Source of the DNA: DATKPC01 sp035524275
Lineage (GTDB): Bacteria; Pseudomonadota; Gammaproteobacteria; Burkholderiales; Burkholderiaceae_F
Reading direction: 5' to 3'
DNA: 47,924 bases
Assembly (NCBI GenBank): GCA_035524275.1
Contig: DATKPC010000099.1
Coordinates: 1 to 47,924, forward strand
A model generated the notes under the pieces. It was not told the origin of the DNA, ran no database searches, and worked only from the letters and a program-made list of their open reading frames with translations. Position numbers and translations under genes: made by a program. Below, one piece after another: positions 18,953 through 27,505 of the stretch; the stretch's first letter is position 1; every line of letters begins with the position of its first letter.

Positions 18953-20137
18953 CTAGTTCGCGAAGGCCGCGATGCCGGTGATCGCGCGACCCAGGATCAG
19001 CGCATGCACGTCGTGCGTCCCTTCGTAGGTGTTGACGACCTCGAGGTTGACGAGGTGCCGGGCCACCCCGAACTCGTCGCTGATGCCGTTGCCGCCCATC
19101 ATGTCGCGGGCGAGGCGCGCAATCTCGAGGCTCTTGCCGCAACTGTTGCGCTTGAGGATCGAAGTCGCCTCCACCGACGCGGTGCCCTCGTCCTTCATGC
19201 GCCCGAGGCGAAGGCAGCCCTGCAGCCCGAGCGATATCTCGGCCAGCATGTCGGCAAGCTTGCGCTGGACCAGCTGGTTGGCGGCGAGCGGGCGGCCGAA
19301 CTGTTGGCGATCGAGCACGTATTGCCGCGCGCGATGGAAGCAGTCTTCGGCGGCCCCCAGCGCGCCCCAGGCAATGCCGAAGCGCGCGCTGTTGAGGCAA
19401 GTGAACGGGCCCTTCAGGCCGCGCACGTCGGGAAACGCGTTTTCTTCCGGGCAGAAGACTTCGTCCATCACGATCTCGCCGGTGACGGACGCGCGCAGCC
19501 CGACCTTGCCGTGGATCGCGGGCGCCGACAGGCCTCGCGCGCCCTTCTCCAGGACGAATCCGCGGATCGAGCCCTCGTCGTCCTTCGCCCAGACGACGAA
19601 CACGTCGGCGATCGGGCTGTTCGTGATCCACATCTTGCTGCCGGTCAGCGAATAACCGCCGGGCACGCGTCTCGCGCGCGTGACCATCCCCGCGGGATCG
19701 GAGCCGTGGTTCGGTTCGGTCAGGCCGAAGCATCCGATCGCCTCGCCGGAAGCCAGCCGCGGCAGGTACTTGCGCTTCTGCGCTTCAGTGCCGAATTCGT
19801 GGATCGGAACCATCACCAGCGAGGACTGGACGCTCATCATCGACCGATAGCCGGAATCGACGCGCTCGACCTCGCGGGCGATCAGCCCGTAGCCGACATA
19901 GTTCAGGCCGGCGCCGCCGTAGGCCTCCGGAATCGTCGCGCCCAGCAGGCCGAGCGCGCCCATCTCGCGGAAGATCCCGGGATCCGTCTTCTCGTGGCGG
20001 AAAGCCTCGACGACGCGCGGCGCGAGGCGCCCCTGGCAGTACTCGCGTGCCGCGTCCTTCACGGCGCGTTCGTCGGCGGTCAATTGCTGGTCGAGAAGGA
20101 AGGGGTCTTCCCAGGAAAACGCGGCATTCTTGGCCAT
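18953..20137 (-). CDS. gcdH: Glutaryl-CoA dehydrogenase
   Basis: This 394-aa FAD enzyme of the acyl-CoA dehydrogenase family oxidatively decarboxylates glutaryl-CoA to crotonyl-CoA in lysine/tryptophan and glutarate breakdown. The FAD/substrate segment CFGLTEPNHGSDPAGM is typical of GCDH, as is ITNSPIADVFVVWAK. The catalytic base Glu lies in NTYEGTHDVHALILGRAITG at the C-terminus. Length equals that of characterised GCDHs. It starts at ATG 20137 and is followed 8 nt downstream by the CaiB-type transferase. It diverges from the exonuclease gene across 76 bp. No GcdR regulator is adjacent. Confidence 0.95.
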   Translation of the reverse strand: MAKNAAFSWEDPFLLDQQLTADERAVKDAAREYCQGRLAPRVVEAFRHEKTDPGIFREMGALGLLGATIPEAYGGAGLNYVGYGLIAREVERVDSGYRSMMSVQSSLVMVPIHEFGTEAQKRKYLPRLASGEAIGCFGLTEPNHGSDPAGMVTRARRVPGGYSLTGSKMWITNSPIADVFVVWAKDDEGSIRGFVLEKGARGLSAPAIHGKVGLRASVTGEIVMDEVFCPEENAFPDVRGLKGPFTCLNSARFGIAWGALGAAEDCFHRARQYVLDRQQFGRPLAANQLVQRKLADMLAEISLGLQGCLRLGRMKDEGTASVEATSILKRNSCGKSLEIARLARDMMGGNGISDEFGVARHLVNLEVVNTYEGTHDVHALILGRAITGIAAFAN

Positions 20138-20213
20138 GGTCGTCTGCTTCGCGCCGTGCGGCGGCTCGTGCGATTATCCGTGACCCGGGATGCTATTCCA
20201 CGTCGGAGGGATC

Positions 20214-20999
20214 GTGAAGGTCGCGACCTGGAACGTCAATTCGCTGAAGGTTCGCCTGCCGCACGTCCTCGACTGGCTCCGCGCACGGCCCGTCGACGTC
20301 CTCTGCCTGCAGGAAACGAAGCTCGTCGACGAGAACTTTCCTGCGGCCGCGCTGCTCGACGCCGGCTACGCGTGCCGCTACGCCGGGCAGAAGACGTACA
20401 ACGGCGTCGCGGTGCTCGTCCGCAGCGGCCTCGCCATCGGAGCCGCCGACGTCGTCGTCGATGTGCCGGGGCTGCAGGATCCGCAGCGGCGGCTGCTCGC
20501 GGTGACGGTCGCCGGCATACGCGTCGTCTGCGCCTACTTCCCGAACGGAGAGTCGGTCGACAGCGAGAAGTACCCGTACAAACTGCGCTGGATCGGCGCG
20601 CTGACGGCATGGTTGCGCGACGAACTGCGGCAACACGAGATGCTGCTGCTCGCCGGCGACTACAACATCGCGCCGGAGCCGCGCGACGTGCACGATCCGG
20701 CGCAGTGGGAGGGGAAGGTGCTCTTCTCCGACGCGGAGCGGACCGCCTTCCGTGAGCTGCTGGCCCTCGGGCTCGCCGACTGCTTCCGCCTGTTCGAGCA
20801 GGCAGAGCGTTCCTACACGTGGTGGGACTATCGGAACCTGGCGTTCCGCCGCAAGATGGGCCTGCGCATCGACCACATCCTGGCCTCTCCGGCGCTCGCG
20901 GCGCGCTGCAACGCCTGCGAGATCGACGTCGAGCCGCGGCGCAAGGAGCAGCCCAGCGACCACGCGCCGGTGATCGCGACGTTTGCCGTGGATAGGTAG
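20214..20999 (+). CDS. xth: Exodeoxyribonuclease III family (XthA-like AP endonuclease)
   Basis: This 261-aa metal-dependent nuclease of the exonuclease III/endonuclease-exonuclease-phosphatase fold acts in base excision repair, nicking at abasic sites. Motifs are VATWNVNSLKVRLP at the start, LCLQETKL with the metal-binding Glu, AGDYNIAPEPRDV, and the C-terminal RIDHILAS and PSDHAPV with the catalytic Asp-His pair. The GTG start at 20214 behind GGAGGG gives the usual MKVATWNVNS opening; an in-frame ATG at 20190 has no ribosome binding site. It is single on the plus strand, between gcdH (divergent) and ntrC (convergent, 44 bp away). Confidence 0.93.
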   Translation: MKVATWNVNSLKVRLPHVLDWLRARPVDVLCLQETKLVDENFPAAALLDAGYACRYAGQKTYNGVAVLVRSGLAIGAADVVVDVPGLQDPQRRLLAVTVAGIRVVCAYFPNGESVDSEKYPYKLRWIGALTAWLRDELRQHEMLLLAGDYNIAPEPRDVHDPAQWEGKVLFSDAERTAFRELLALGLADCFRLFEQAERSYTWWDYRNLAFRRKMGLRIDHILASPALAARCNACEIDVEPRRKEQPSDHAPVIATFAVDR

Positions 21000-21043
21000 C
21001 GGGGCGCGGCGCGTCGGGCGACCTTGCTCGCGCCGGTCCGCGG

Positions 21044-22555
21044 CTACTCCTCGAGGCCCAGTTCCTGGATCTTGCGCGTGATCGTGTTGCGCCCGAGCCC
21101 GAGGCGCGCCGCGGCCTCGATGCGGCGCCCGTGCGTGTGCTGCAACGCGATCCGGATCAATGTCCGCTCGAAGTCGCGAACCAGCGAGTCCATCAGGTCG
21201 TTTTCGCCTTCGCCCAGGCGACGCTCGACTTCACGCACCAGCAGTTGCCGCCAGTCGTCGATGACCGGCGATGGCGTGGCGGCCACGCCGGCCGCCACCG
21301 GCGCGACCGGGGTGTCGCCGTTCTCGCTGCGCGCGGTGGCGTGGCCCGGGGTCGCGGCGGCCGCTGCCGGCGGCGCCGCGGCAGGCGGGGCTTCGCCCGC
21401 GACCGATTGGCGCAACTCCAGCGGCAGGTCCTCGACCTTGACCACCTGCGCCGGCGCCAGGACGGTCAACCAGTGACAGAGATTCTCGAGTTGCCGCACG
21501 TTTCCCGGCCAAGGCAGCTGCGTGATGAACTGCAGCGCCTCCGGCGACATCCGCTTCGAGTCGACGCCGAGGTCGCGTCCGCTGCGGGCGAGAAAATGGC
21601 GCGCCAGCAGCGGGATGTCCTCGCGACGTTCGCGCAGCGGGGGGAGCCGCAGCCGGATGACGTTGAGGCGGTGGTAGAGGTCCTCGCGGAACTGGCCGAG
21701 CTTGACGCGGTCTTCGAGATTCTGGTGCGTTGCGGCGATCACGCGAACGTCCGCCTTCAGCGGCTGGTGTCCGCCGACGCGATAGAAGAATCCATCGGAC
21801 AGCACGCGCAGCAGCCGCGTCTGCAGCTCCGGCGGCATGTCGCCGATCTCGTCGAGGAAGAGCGTGCCGCCCTCCGCCTGTTCGAAACGGCCGCGGCGCA
21901 GCGCCTGCGCGCCCGTGAACGCACCGCGCTCATGGCCGAACAGCTCGGATTCCAGGAGGTCGCGCGGGATCGCCGCCATGTTCAGCGCGATGAAGGGTCT
22001 CTGCGCGCGCACGCTGTGGCGATGCAGCGCCCGCGCAACGACCTCCTTGCCGCTGCCCGATTCTCCGGTGATCAGCACGGTCACGCTCGACTGGCTCAGG
22101 CGGCCGATCGCGCGAAAGACCTCCTGCATCGCCGGGGCCTGGCCGAGGATCTCCGGCACCTCGGTCGGTGCCTCGTCCTCGCCGCTTTCGCGCAGGCTCT
22201 CGTCGACGGCCCGGCGGATCAGTTCGACCGCGCGATCGACGTCGAAAGGCTTCGGCAGGTATTCGAACGCGCCGCCCTGGAACGCGGCGACCGCGCTCTC
22301 GAGGTCGGAATACGCGGTCATGATGATGACCGGCAGCGCCGGGTGCTTGCGCTTGACGGCCTGCAACAGCTCGATGCCGTTCAGCCCCGGCATGCGAATG
22401 TCGGAGACGAGGACCTGCGGGCAATCCTGCTCGAGCTCGGCCAGCACGTCCTGCGCGGCGCCGAAGGCCCGGCACGGCAGGCTCTCGCGTGCCAGCGCCT
22501 TTTCCAGCACCCAGCGGATCGAGCGGTCGTCGTCGACGATCCAGATCGGCTTCAT
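21044..22555 (-). CDS. ntrC: Nitrogen regulatory response regulator NtrC (GlnG), sigma-54 activator
   Basis: This 503-aa enhancer-binding protein activates sigma-54 promoters such as glnA when nitrogen is limiting. The receiver (1-120) keeps DDD, the phospho-acceptor in LVSDIRMPG, the Thr in MTAYS and the Lys in PKPFD. The AAA+ domain has Walker A GESGSGKE, the sigma-54 contact loop GAFTGA and Walker B GGTLFLDEIGD. An Ala/Pro-rich linker leads to a Fis-type helix-turn-helix (GRNTITRKIQELGLEE). ATG 22555 follows AGGGGG; the frame is open to 22591. It lies 83 nt after the ntrB stop in the order glnA-DUF4124-ntrB-ntrC. Confidence 0.97.
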   Translation of the reverse strand: MKPIWIVDDDRSIRWVLEKALARESLPCRAFGAAQDVLAELEQDCPQVLVSDIRMPGLNGIELLQAVKRKHPALPVIIMTAYSDLESAVAAFQGGAFEYLPKPFDVDRAVELIRRAVDESLRESGEDEAPTEVPEILGQAPAMQEVFRAIGRLSQSSVTVLITGESGSGKEVVARALHRHSVRAQRPFIALNMAAIPRDLLESELFGHERGAFTGAQALRRGRFEQAEGGTLFLDEIGDMPPELQTRLLRVLSDGFFYRVGGHQPLKADVRVIAATHQNLEDRVKLGQFREDLYHRLNVIRLRLPPLRERREDIPLLARHFLARSGRDLGVDSKRMSPEALQFITQLPWPGNVRQLENLCHWLTVLAPAQVVKVEDLPLELRQSVAGEAPPAAAPPAAAAATPGHATARSENGDTPVAPVAAGVAATPSPVIDDWRQLLVREVERRLGEGENDLMDSLVRDFERTLIRIALQHTHGRRIEAAARLGLGRNTITRKIQELGLEE

Positions 22556-22638
22556 TTCGCGACCCCCTGCCGGCAGGTCCCCTGGGCGCACCGCGTTCGC
22601 TGCATCGACTTCGCCTTCCCGCCGGACGCACCGGTCCT

Positions 22639-23763
22639 TCAGCCCGGCGCGCCCCCCGGTTCCGCGATGGGAAGCAGGATCCGGAACTCGGTGCGACCGG
22701 GCCGACTGTCAAATTCGATCAGGCCATCGTTCTGCTGCACATACGCCTGCGCCAGCGTGAGGCCGAGCCCGCTGCCGCCTTCGCGACCGGAGAACAACGG
22801 ATCGAAGACCCTCTCGCGGATCTCCTCCGGTATGCCCGGTCCGTTGTCCACCACACGCAAATCGAGTGCCAGCCGCCAATGGCGACGCGCGATCGTCACG
22901 TGCCGCGCGATCCGCGTCCGCAGCTCGACGGTGGCGCTGCCTTCGGCGATCCGCGTCTCGAGTGCCTCGGCGGCGTTGCGCACGATGTTGAGCAGCGCCT
23001 GGATCAGCTGCTCGCGGTCGCCGCGGAAGTCCGGTGCGGACGCGTCGTAGTCGCGGACGATCGTCAGCCCGCGCGGGAATTCCGCCAGGATGACCGATCG
23101 GACCCGTTCGCAGACCTCGTGGAGATTGACGTCGGCGACGACCCGCGCCGCGCGGTGCGGTGCCAGCACGCGATCCACCAGGCCCTGGAGCCGGTCGGAC
23201 TCCGCGATGATCACGCGGGTGTATTCCCGCTGGTCCGGCAATGACAGCTCGTCGTCCAGGAGCTGCGCCGCGCCGCGGATGCCACCGAGCGGGTTCTTGA
23301 TTTCGTGCGCCAGGTTGCGCAGCAGCCGCCGGTTCGATTCGTTCAGGTCGTGCTGCCGCTCCTCGCGCGACAAGCGCAATCGCTGCTCGATCTCGATCAG
23401 CTCGAGGACAAGCGGCGTCTCGACGTCGTATTGCGCTGTCGCGATCGCGTGGACCGGGAGGGGATCGCGCATGGCGCGCCGCAGGTCCAGGAACTGGCTG
23501 CGGCGACCGTACGCGTTCTCGCGCGCATCGCGAATCAGCACCTCGATCACGGGCTCGTCGGTGAACAGGCGCGCCGCGGACTGGCCGCAGAGTTGCCGGC
23601 GCGACGTCTCGAAGAGCGCCTCGGCCGACGCATTGACCCACCGGATCCGCCCTTCGCTGTCGAGCACCAGCACCGCCGTCGACAGCACGTCGAGCGCGTC
23701 GAAGGTCGCCGGCATCCGCGGCGCCTGGAGCCCGCCACCGGAACGCCGCTCGCGCCCGCTCAT
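22639..23763 (-). CDS. ntrB: Nitrogen sensor histidine kinase NtrB (GlnL)
   Basis: This 374-aa soluble kinase phosphorylates and dephosphorylates NtrC under PII control. It has a PAS sensor (about 20-130, LSTAVLVLDSEGRIRWVNASAE), the H-box NLAHEIKNPLGGIRGAA with the phospho-His, the N-box NIVRNAAEAL, and ATP-lid motifs DNGPGIP and GSGLGLTLA. There are no membrane segments. ATG 23763 is used; a GTG at 23772 would add three residues, and an internal Met at residue 17 is also possible. It sits between the DUF4124 gene (103 nt upstream) and ntrC. Confidence 0.96.
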   Translation of the reverse strand: MSGRERRSGGGLQAPRMPATFDALDVLSTAVLVLDSEGRIRWVNASAEALFETSRRQLCGQSAARLFTDEPVIEVLIRDARENAYGRRSQFLDLRRAMRDPLPVHAIATAQYDVETPLVLELIEIEQRLRLSREERQHDLNESNRRLLRNLAHEIKNPLGGIRGAAQLLDDELSLPDQREYTRVIIAESDRLQGLVDRVLAPHRAARVVADVNLHEVCERVRSVILAEFPRGLTIVRDYDASAPDFRGDREQLIQALLNIVRNAAEALETRIAEGSATVELRTRIARHVTIARRHWRLALDLRVVDNGPGIPEEIRERVFDPLFSGREGGSGLGLTLAQAYVQQNDGLIEFDSRPGRTEFRILLPIAEPGGAPG

Positions 23764-23866
23764 CACGCACACCCCGCGGAAGGCATCGTGCAGCCCGGTT
23801 TGGCCGCGCGGCGATCAGCGCGCGCGCGGGACCGAGGCGATCGGCTCGCGGCCTCGAAGCGTCTTG

Positions 23867-24409
23867 CTAGTAGCGCAGCGGCGCGAGTTCGCGTCGGAGC
23901 GACGCGAGATTCGCCTCGGACCGCTCGATGTCCTCGCGCAGCCGCTGCGACCGCTCCTGGTAGCGGGGAGTGCCCGCCTTCTCGTCGCCGATGGGCGCCG
24001 GCGTGCCGTTGTTGAACTCCCCGCGCAGCCGCGCCAGGCGTTCCTCCTCGAGGCGAACCTCGTCCTCCAGGATCCGCCGCCGATCGACTTCGCGCTGCTG
24101 CTGCGCGTCGCCATCGGCACGCGGAAAATTGGCCGGGGTCAGGACCTTCGCGCCGGGTGCCGCCGGCGTGGCGCCGCTGCGCGCCCTCGTTCCCGGAATG
24201 GTCGCAACCGGATAGATGTCGAGGCGTTCGCAGCCCTTCCCGCGCCCCTGGTCCTGGAAGACGGTGCGACCCTGGTCGTCCTGGCACTTGTAGATGTCGC
24301 GCGACTGCGCCGTCGCGGACGACCCGGCCGCCGCGAGGACGATCGCGACGATCAGCCGGGGCAGCGCAAGCTCCGCGCCCCGCATGGCGGTGGAACGTCG
24401 GATTTTCAT
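23867..24409 (-). CDS. DUF4124-domain exported protein of the glnA-ntrBC locus
   Basis: This 180-aa protein has an N-terminal signal peptide (hydrophobic core about 18-35, cleavage near ATAQ-SRD). The DUF4124 module follows (DIYKCQDDQGRTVFQDQGRGKGCE). After a Pro/Ala linker, residues about 100-178 are a charged, heptad-like coiled coil rich in Arg/Glu. It begins at ATG 24409 and ends 103 nt before ntrB. Proteins of this type often sit between glnA and ntrB in betaproteobacteria; their function is not known. It is probably periplasmic. A terminator between glnA and this gene suggests it has its own promoter or receives only read-through. Confidence 0.88.
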   Translation of the reverse strand: MKIRRSTAMRGAELALPRLIVAIVLAAAGSSATAQSRDIYKCQDDQGRTVFQDQGRGKGCERLDIYPVATIPGTRARSGATPAAPGAKVLTPANFPRADGDAQQQREVDRRRILEDEVRLEEERLARLRGEFNNGTPAPIGDEKAGTPRYQERSQRLREDIERSEANLASLRRELAPLRY

Positions 24410-24531
24410 GGCGCGCAGTGTACGTCAGCCCCCCAAGGCCGATGCGTCGCAAAGCCGGCGCCGCGCGCCGTTGATCGCCCGATCGGCGCCCCGCCCCCTG
24501 CTGCGCCGCCCCCCAGGGGTACGGCACGCAA

Positions 24532-24558
24532 GAAAAGGGGGCGGCCATGACCGCCCCC
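24532..24558 (-). terminator. Rho-independent terminator of glnA
   Basis: GGGGGCGG (24537-24544) pairs perfectly with CCGCCCCC (24551-24558) across a 6-nt loop. On the minus strand it is followed by TTTTCTT. It starts 40 bp after the glnA stop codon. Confidence 0.88.
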
Positions 24559-24597
24559 TCTCTCGATGCTCCGGTCATCGCGAACCGGCGTGCCCGA

Positions 24598-26010
24598 TCA
24601 CAGCCCGTAGTACATGTCGAACTCGACCGGATGCGTCGTCATCCGGAAGCGCGTCACTTCCTCCATCTTCAACGCGATATAGGCGTCGATCATGTCGTTC
24701 GTGAACACGCCGCCGCGCGTGAGGAACTCGCGGTCCTTGTCGATCGACTCGAGCGCCTCGTCGAGGGACGCGCAGGGGTGCGGGATCTTCGCGGCCTCTT
24801 CCGGCTCGAGGTCGTACAGGTTCTTGTCCATCGGCTCGCCCGGATGGATCTTGTTCTGCACGCCGTCCAGGCCGGCCATCAGCATCGCGGCGAACGCCAG
24901 GTAAGGGTTCGCGGTCGGGTCCGGGAAGCGCACCTCGACGCGGCGGCCCTTCGGGCTCGAGACGAACGGGATGCGGCACGACGCCGACCGGTTGCGCGCG
25001 GAGTACGCGAGGTTTATCGGCGCCTCGAAGCCCGGCACGAGCCGCTTGTACGAATTCGTCCCCGGGTTCGTGATCGCGTTCAGCGCCTTGGCGTGCTTGA
25101 TGATGCCGCCGATGTAGTAGAGCGCGAAATCCGAAAGGCCGGCGTAGCCGTTGCCGGCGAAGAGGTTCTGGCCGTCCTTCCAGACGGACTGGTGGCAGTG
25201 CATCCCGGAGCCGTTGTCGCCGACGACCGGCTTCGGCATGAAGGTCGCGGTCTTGCCGTACGAGGCGGCGACGTTCCAGACCGTGTACTTCAGGATCTGC
25301 AGCCAATCGGCGCGCTTCACGAGCGTGTTGAACTTCGTTCCGATCTCGCACTGGCCCGGCGCGGCAACCTCGTGGTGGTGCACTTCGACCTCGACGCCCT
25401 GCTGCTCCAGCAGAAGGCACATCTCGGACCGGATGTCCTGCAGCGAATCGGTCGGCGGGACGGGGAAGTACCCGCCCTTCACCGGCGGACGGTGCGCCAG
25501 ATTGCCCGCCTCGTAGTCGATTCCGCTCGACCACGGCGCCTCTTCCGACTTGATCTTGACCGCCGATCCCGACATGTCGACGCTCCAGGTCACGGAGTCG
25601 AAGATGAAGAATTCGGGTTCCGGGCCGAAGTAGGCGACGTCGCCCAGCCCGCTCGACTTCAGGTAGGCCTCCGCGCGCTTGGCGAGCGAGCGCGGGTCGC
25701 GCTCGTAGCCCTTGCCGGTCGACGGTTCGTGCACGTCGCAGGTGAGGATGAGCGTGTTCTCTTCGCGGAACGGATCCATGCGCGCCGAACCCGGATCCGG
25801 CATCAGCAACATGTCGGACGCTTCGATGCCCTTCCATCCGGCGATCGAGGACCCGTCGAAAGCGTGGCCGTCGGTGAACTTGTCGTCGCCGAACGACTTG
25901 GCCGGAACCGACACGTGCTGTTCCTTGCCCTTCGTGTCGGTGAAACGCAGGTCAACGAAGCGAACCTCGTTGTCCGTGATCATCTTCAATACGTCCTTGC
26001 CTGACGACAT
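24598..26010 (-). CDS. glnA: Glutamine synthetase type I
   Basis: This 470-aa dodecameric enzyme makes glutamine from glutamate and ammonia with ATP. Clear motifs are DGSSIAGWKGIEASDM, NPGTNSYKRLVPGFEAP near the ATP site, and NRSASCRIP. The adenylylation loop NLYDLEPEE keeps its Tyr near residue 400, so activity should be controlled by GlnE. ATG 26010 follows GAGGAG and gives the standard length; the open frame to 26211 is upstream leader. A sigma-54 element and two NtrC-like sites lie upstream, and a strong terminator lies downstream. Confidence 0.98.
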   Translation of the reverse strand: MSSGKDVLKMITDNEVRFVDLRFTDTKGKEQHVSVPAKSFGDDKFTDGHAFDGSSIAGWKGIEASDMLLMPDPGSARMDPFREENTLILTCDVHEPSTGKGYERDPRSLAKRAEAYLKSSGLGDVAYFGPEPEFFIFDSVTWSVDMSGSAVKIKSEEAPWSSGIDYEAGNLAHRPPVKGGYFPVPPTDSLQDIRSEMCLLLEQQGVEVEVHHHEVAAPGQCEIGTKFNTLVKRADWLQILKYTVWNVAASYGKTATFMPKPVVGDNGSGMHCHQSVWKDGQNLFAGNGYAGLSDFALYYIGGIIKHAKALNAITNPGTNSYKRLVPGFEAPINLAYSARNRSASCRIPFVSSPKGRRVEVRFPDPTANPYLAFAAMLMAGLDGVQNKIHPGEPMDKNLYDLEPEEAAKIPHPCASLDEALESIDKDREFLTRGGVFTNDMIDAYIALKMEEVTRFRMTTHPVEFDMYYGL

Positions 26011-26104
26011 GGATTGCTCTCCTCTTGAAGTAGTTGATCCCAAGAAACGGCCGCGCCAACGGCCGCGCCACGCAAGCGACGCCTTGGTGCAACGCGGTGA
26101 CGAA

Positions 26105-26119
26105 GCATGAAGTGTGCCG
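26105..26119 (-). promoter_or_regulatory. Sigma-54 promoter of glnA (-24/-12)
   Basis: Read on the minus strand the element is CGGCACACTTCATGC, with the GG and GC doublets at the spacing of the consensus TGGCAC-N5-TTGC. It predicts a start about 80 bp upstream of the glnA ATG, as expected for the NtrC-dependent promoter. The -12 half is TGC rather than TTGC, so strength may be moderate. Confidence 0.7.
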
Positions 26120-26216
26120 CAGTCCGGACTTTCTTGCCTTTTCGCACCGCCGCCGTGCGGCGACCGCAGAAATGGCGACCCGGCGTTCGACGCGGCACTG
26201 AAAGCCGACACTGAAA

Positions 26217-26232
26217 CGCCCTAATTTGGTGC
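26217..26232 (-). promoter_or_regulatory. NtrC-like binding site 1 upstream of glnA
   Basis: On the minus strand this reads GCACCAAATTAGGGCG, with a perfect GCACCA half and a weaker second half compared with GCACCA-N4-TGGTGC. It is about 105 bp upstream of the sigma-54 element. Confidence 0.65.
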
Positions 26233-26258
26233 TTTTCGCTTAATCCTCAAAGCGTTGC

Positions 26259-26274
26259 GCACCAATTCAGGGCG
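26259..26274 (+). promoter_or_regulatory. NtrC-like binding site 2 upstream of glnA, overlapping the hemW stop
   Basis: On the plus strand this reads GCACCAATTCAGGGCG, the same partly degenerate form as site 1 in opposite orientation. Centres are 42 bp apart, about four helical turns, so two NtrC dimers would bind the same DNA face. It overlaps the last codons of hemW. Confidence 0.62.
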
Positions 26275-27505
26275 TCTTTGTCGGGGGAAGAAACGAGGCC
26301 TGCACGTCGTTCAGGAATCGCCGCCCAAGCGCGCTCGGAACGACCCGGTCGTCGGTGACCCGCAACAGTCCGCGCGCCTGCAGCGCGGCGAGCTGTCGCT
26401 CGATCGCCGTCGGCGCCATCCCGGTCCGAGCGGGGAAAAGCGCGAGCGGAAAGCCTTCCGTCAGGCGTAGCGCGTTGAGCATGAACTCGAACGGCAGTTC
26501 GGCCCGCGGCACGTCCTTGTCCTCCGCGATCGGACAGGAGGCCGCCGCCTCGATGTAGCGCGCCGGCTGGCGCAACCGCACCTGGCGCACGATCCGGTTC
26601 GGAAACGACAGCTTGCTGTGCGCGCCCGCGCCGATGCCCAGGTAGTCGCCGAACTCCCAGTAGTTCAGGTTGTGGCGACAGCGCCGCCCCGGTCGCGCGT
26701 AGGCCGACACCTCGTATTGCGCATAGCCGCCGGCGGCCAGGCGCTGCTCCAGCCACTGCTGCATCTCGGCCGCCGCATCGTCGTCGGGACGCGGCGGCGG
26801 ATCGACCGCGAAGGCGGTGTTGGGCTCGATCGTCAATTCGTACAGCGACACGTGGGCCGGATCGAAACCGATGGCCGTCTCCACGTCGCGCTGCAAGCCC
26901 GCGAGGTCCTGCCCCGGCAGCGCGTACATCAGGTCGCAGTTCACGACGTCGAAAAGCTCGCGCGCCGCGGCGAGCGCGGCGCCGGCCTGCGCGGCGTCAT
27001 GGACGCGTCCCAGGCGCCGGAGGCACGCGTCGTCGAACGACTGGACGCCGATCGACAGGCGGTTGACGCCGGCATCGCGAAAGCCGGCGAACCGTTCGCG
27101 CTCGAACGTTCCGGGGTTCGCCTCCATCGTGATCTCGCAGTCCGGCGCGAGCGGCAGCATGGCCCGCGCCTGCGACAGCAGGCGTTCGATCGATGCGGGC
27201 GCGAACAGGCTCGGCGTGCCGCCGCCGATGAAGATCGTCGCGACGGTCCGTCCCCAGACGAGCGGCAGCGACGCTTCGAGGTCGGCCAGCAAGGCATCGA
27301 GATACGCGCGTTCCGGAAACGCCTCGCCGCCCCCGACCCCGACCGCGTGGGAATTGAAATCGCAGTATGGGCACTTGCGCAGGCACCACGGCAGGTGGAT
27401 GTACAACGCGAGCGGCGGCAGGGCCGGCAGCGAAACGACGCCCGGGCGCAGCAACTCGTGCGCGCCGCGCCGCACGCCGGGCGCCGCCGCGCTCACCCGT
27501 ACCAT
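26267..27505 (-). CDS. hemW: Radical SAM heme chaperone / coproporphyrinogen III oxidase-like HemW
   Basis: This 412-aa radical SAM protein belongs to the HemW (HemN-like) family, thought to bind heme and deliver it to respiratory proteins. The cluster motif is PWCLRKCPYCDF, which has the CxxxCxxC spacing. FIGGGTPSLF and ITMEANPGTF follow, and a C-terminal winged-helix HemN_C domain ends the protein. It lacks the extra N-terminal Cys region of true HemN. ATG 27505 overlaps the end of rdgB by 13 bp; an in-frame GTG at 27496 would form a GTGA overlap with the rdgB stop, so either start implies coupling. The distal NtrC site of glnA overlaps its 3' end. Confidence 0.94.
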   Translation of the reverse strand: MVRVSAAAPGVRRGAHELLRPGVVSLPALPPLALYIHLPWCLRKCPYCDFNSHAVGVGGGEAFPERAYLDALLADLEASLPLVWGRTVATIFIGGGTPSLFAPASIERLLSQARAMLPLAPDCEITMEANPGTFERERFAGFRDAGVNRLSIGVQSFDDACLRRLGRVHDAAQAGAALAAARELFDVVNCDLMYALPGQDLAGLQRDVETAIGFDPAHVSLYELTIEPNTAFAVDPPPRPDDDAAAEMQQWLEQRLAAGGYAQYEVSAYARPGRRCRHNLNYWEFGDYLGIGAGAHSKLSFPNRIVRQVRLRQPARYIEAAASCPIAEDKDVPRAELPFEFMLNALRLTEGFPLALFPARTGMAPTAIERQLAALQARGLLRVTDDRVVPSALGRRFLNDVQASFLPPTKTP

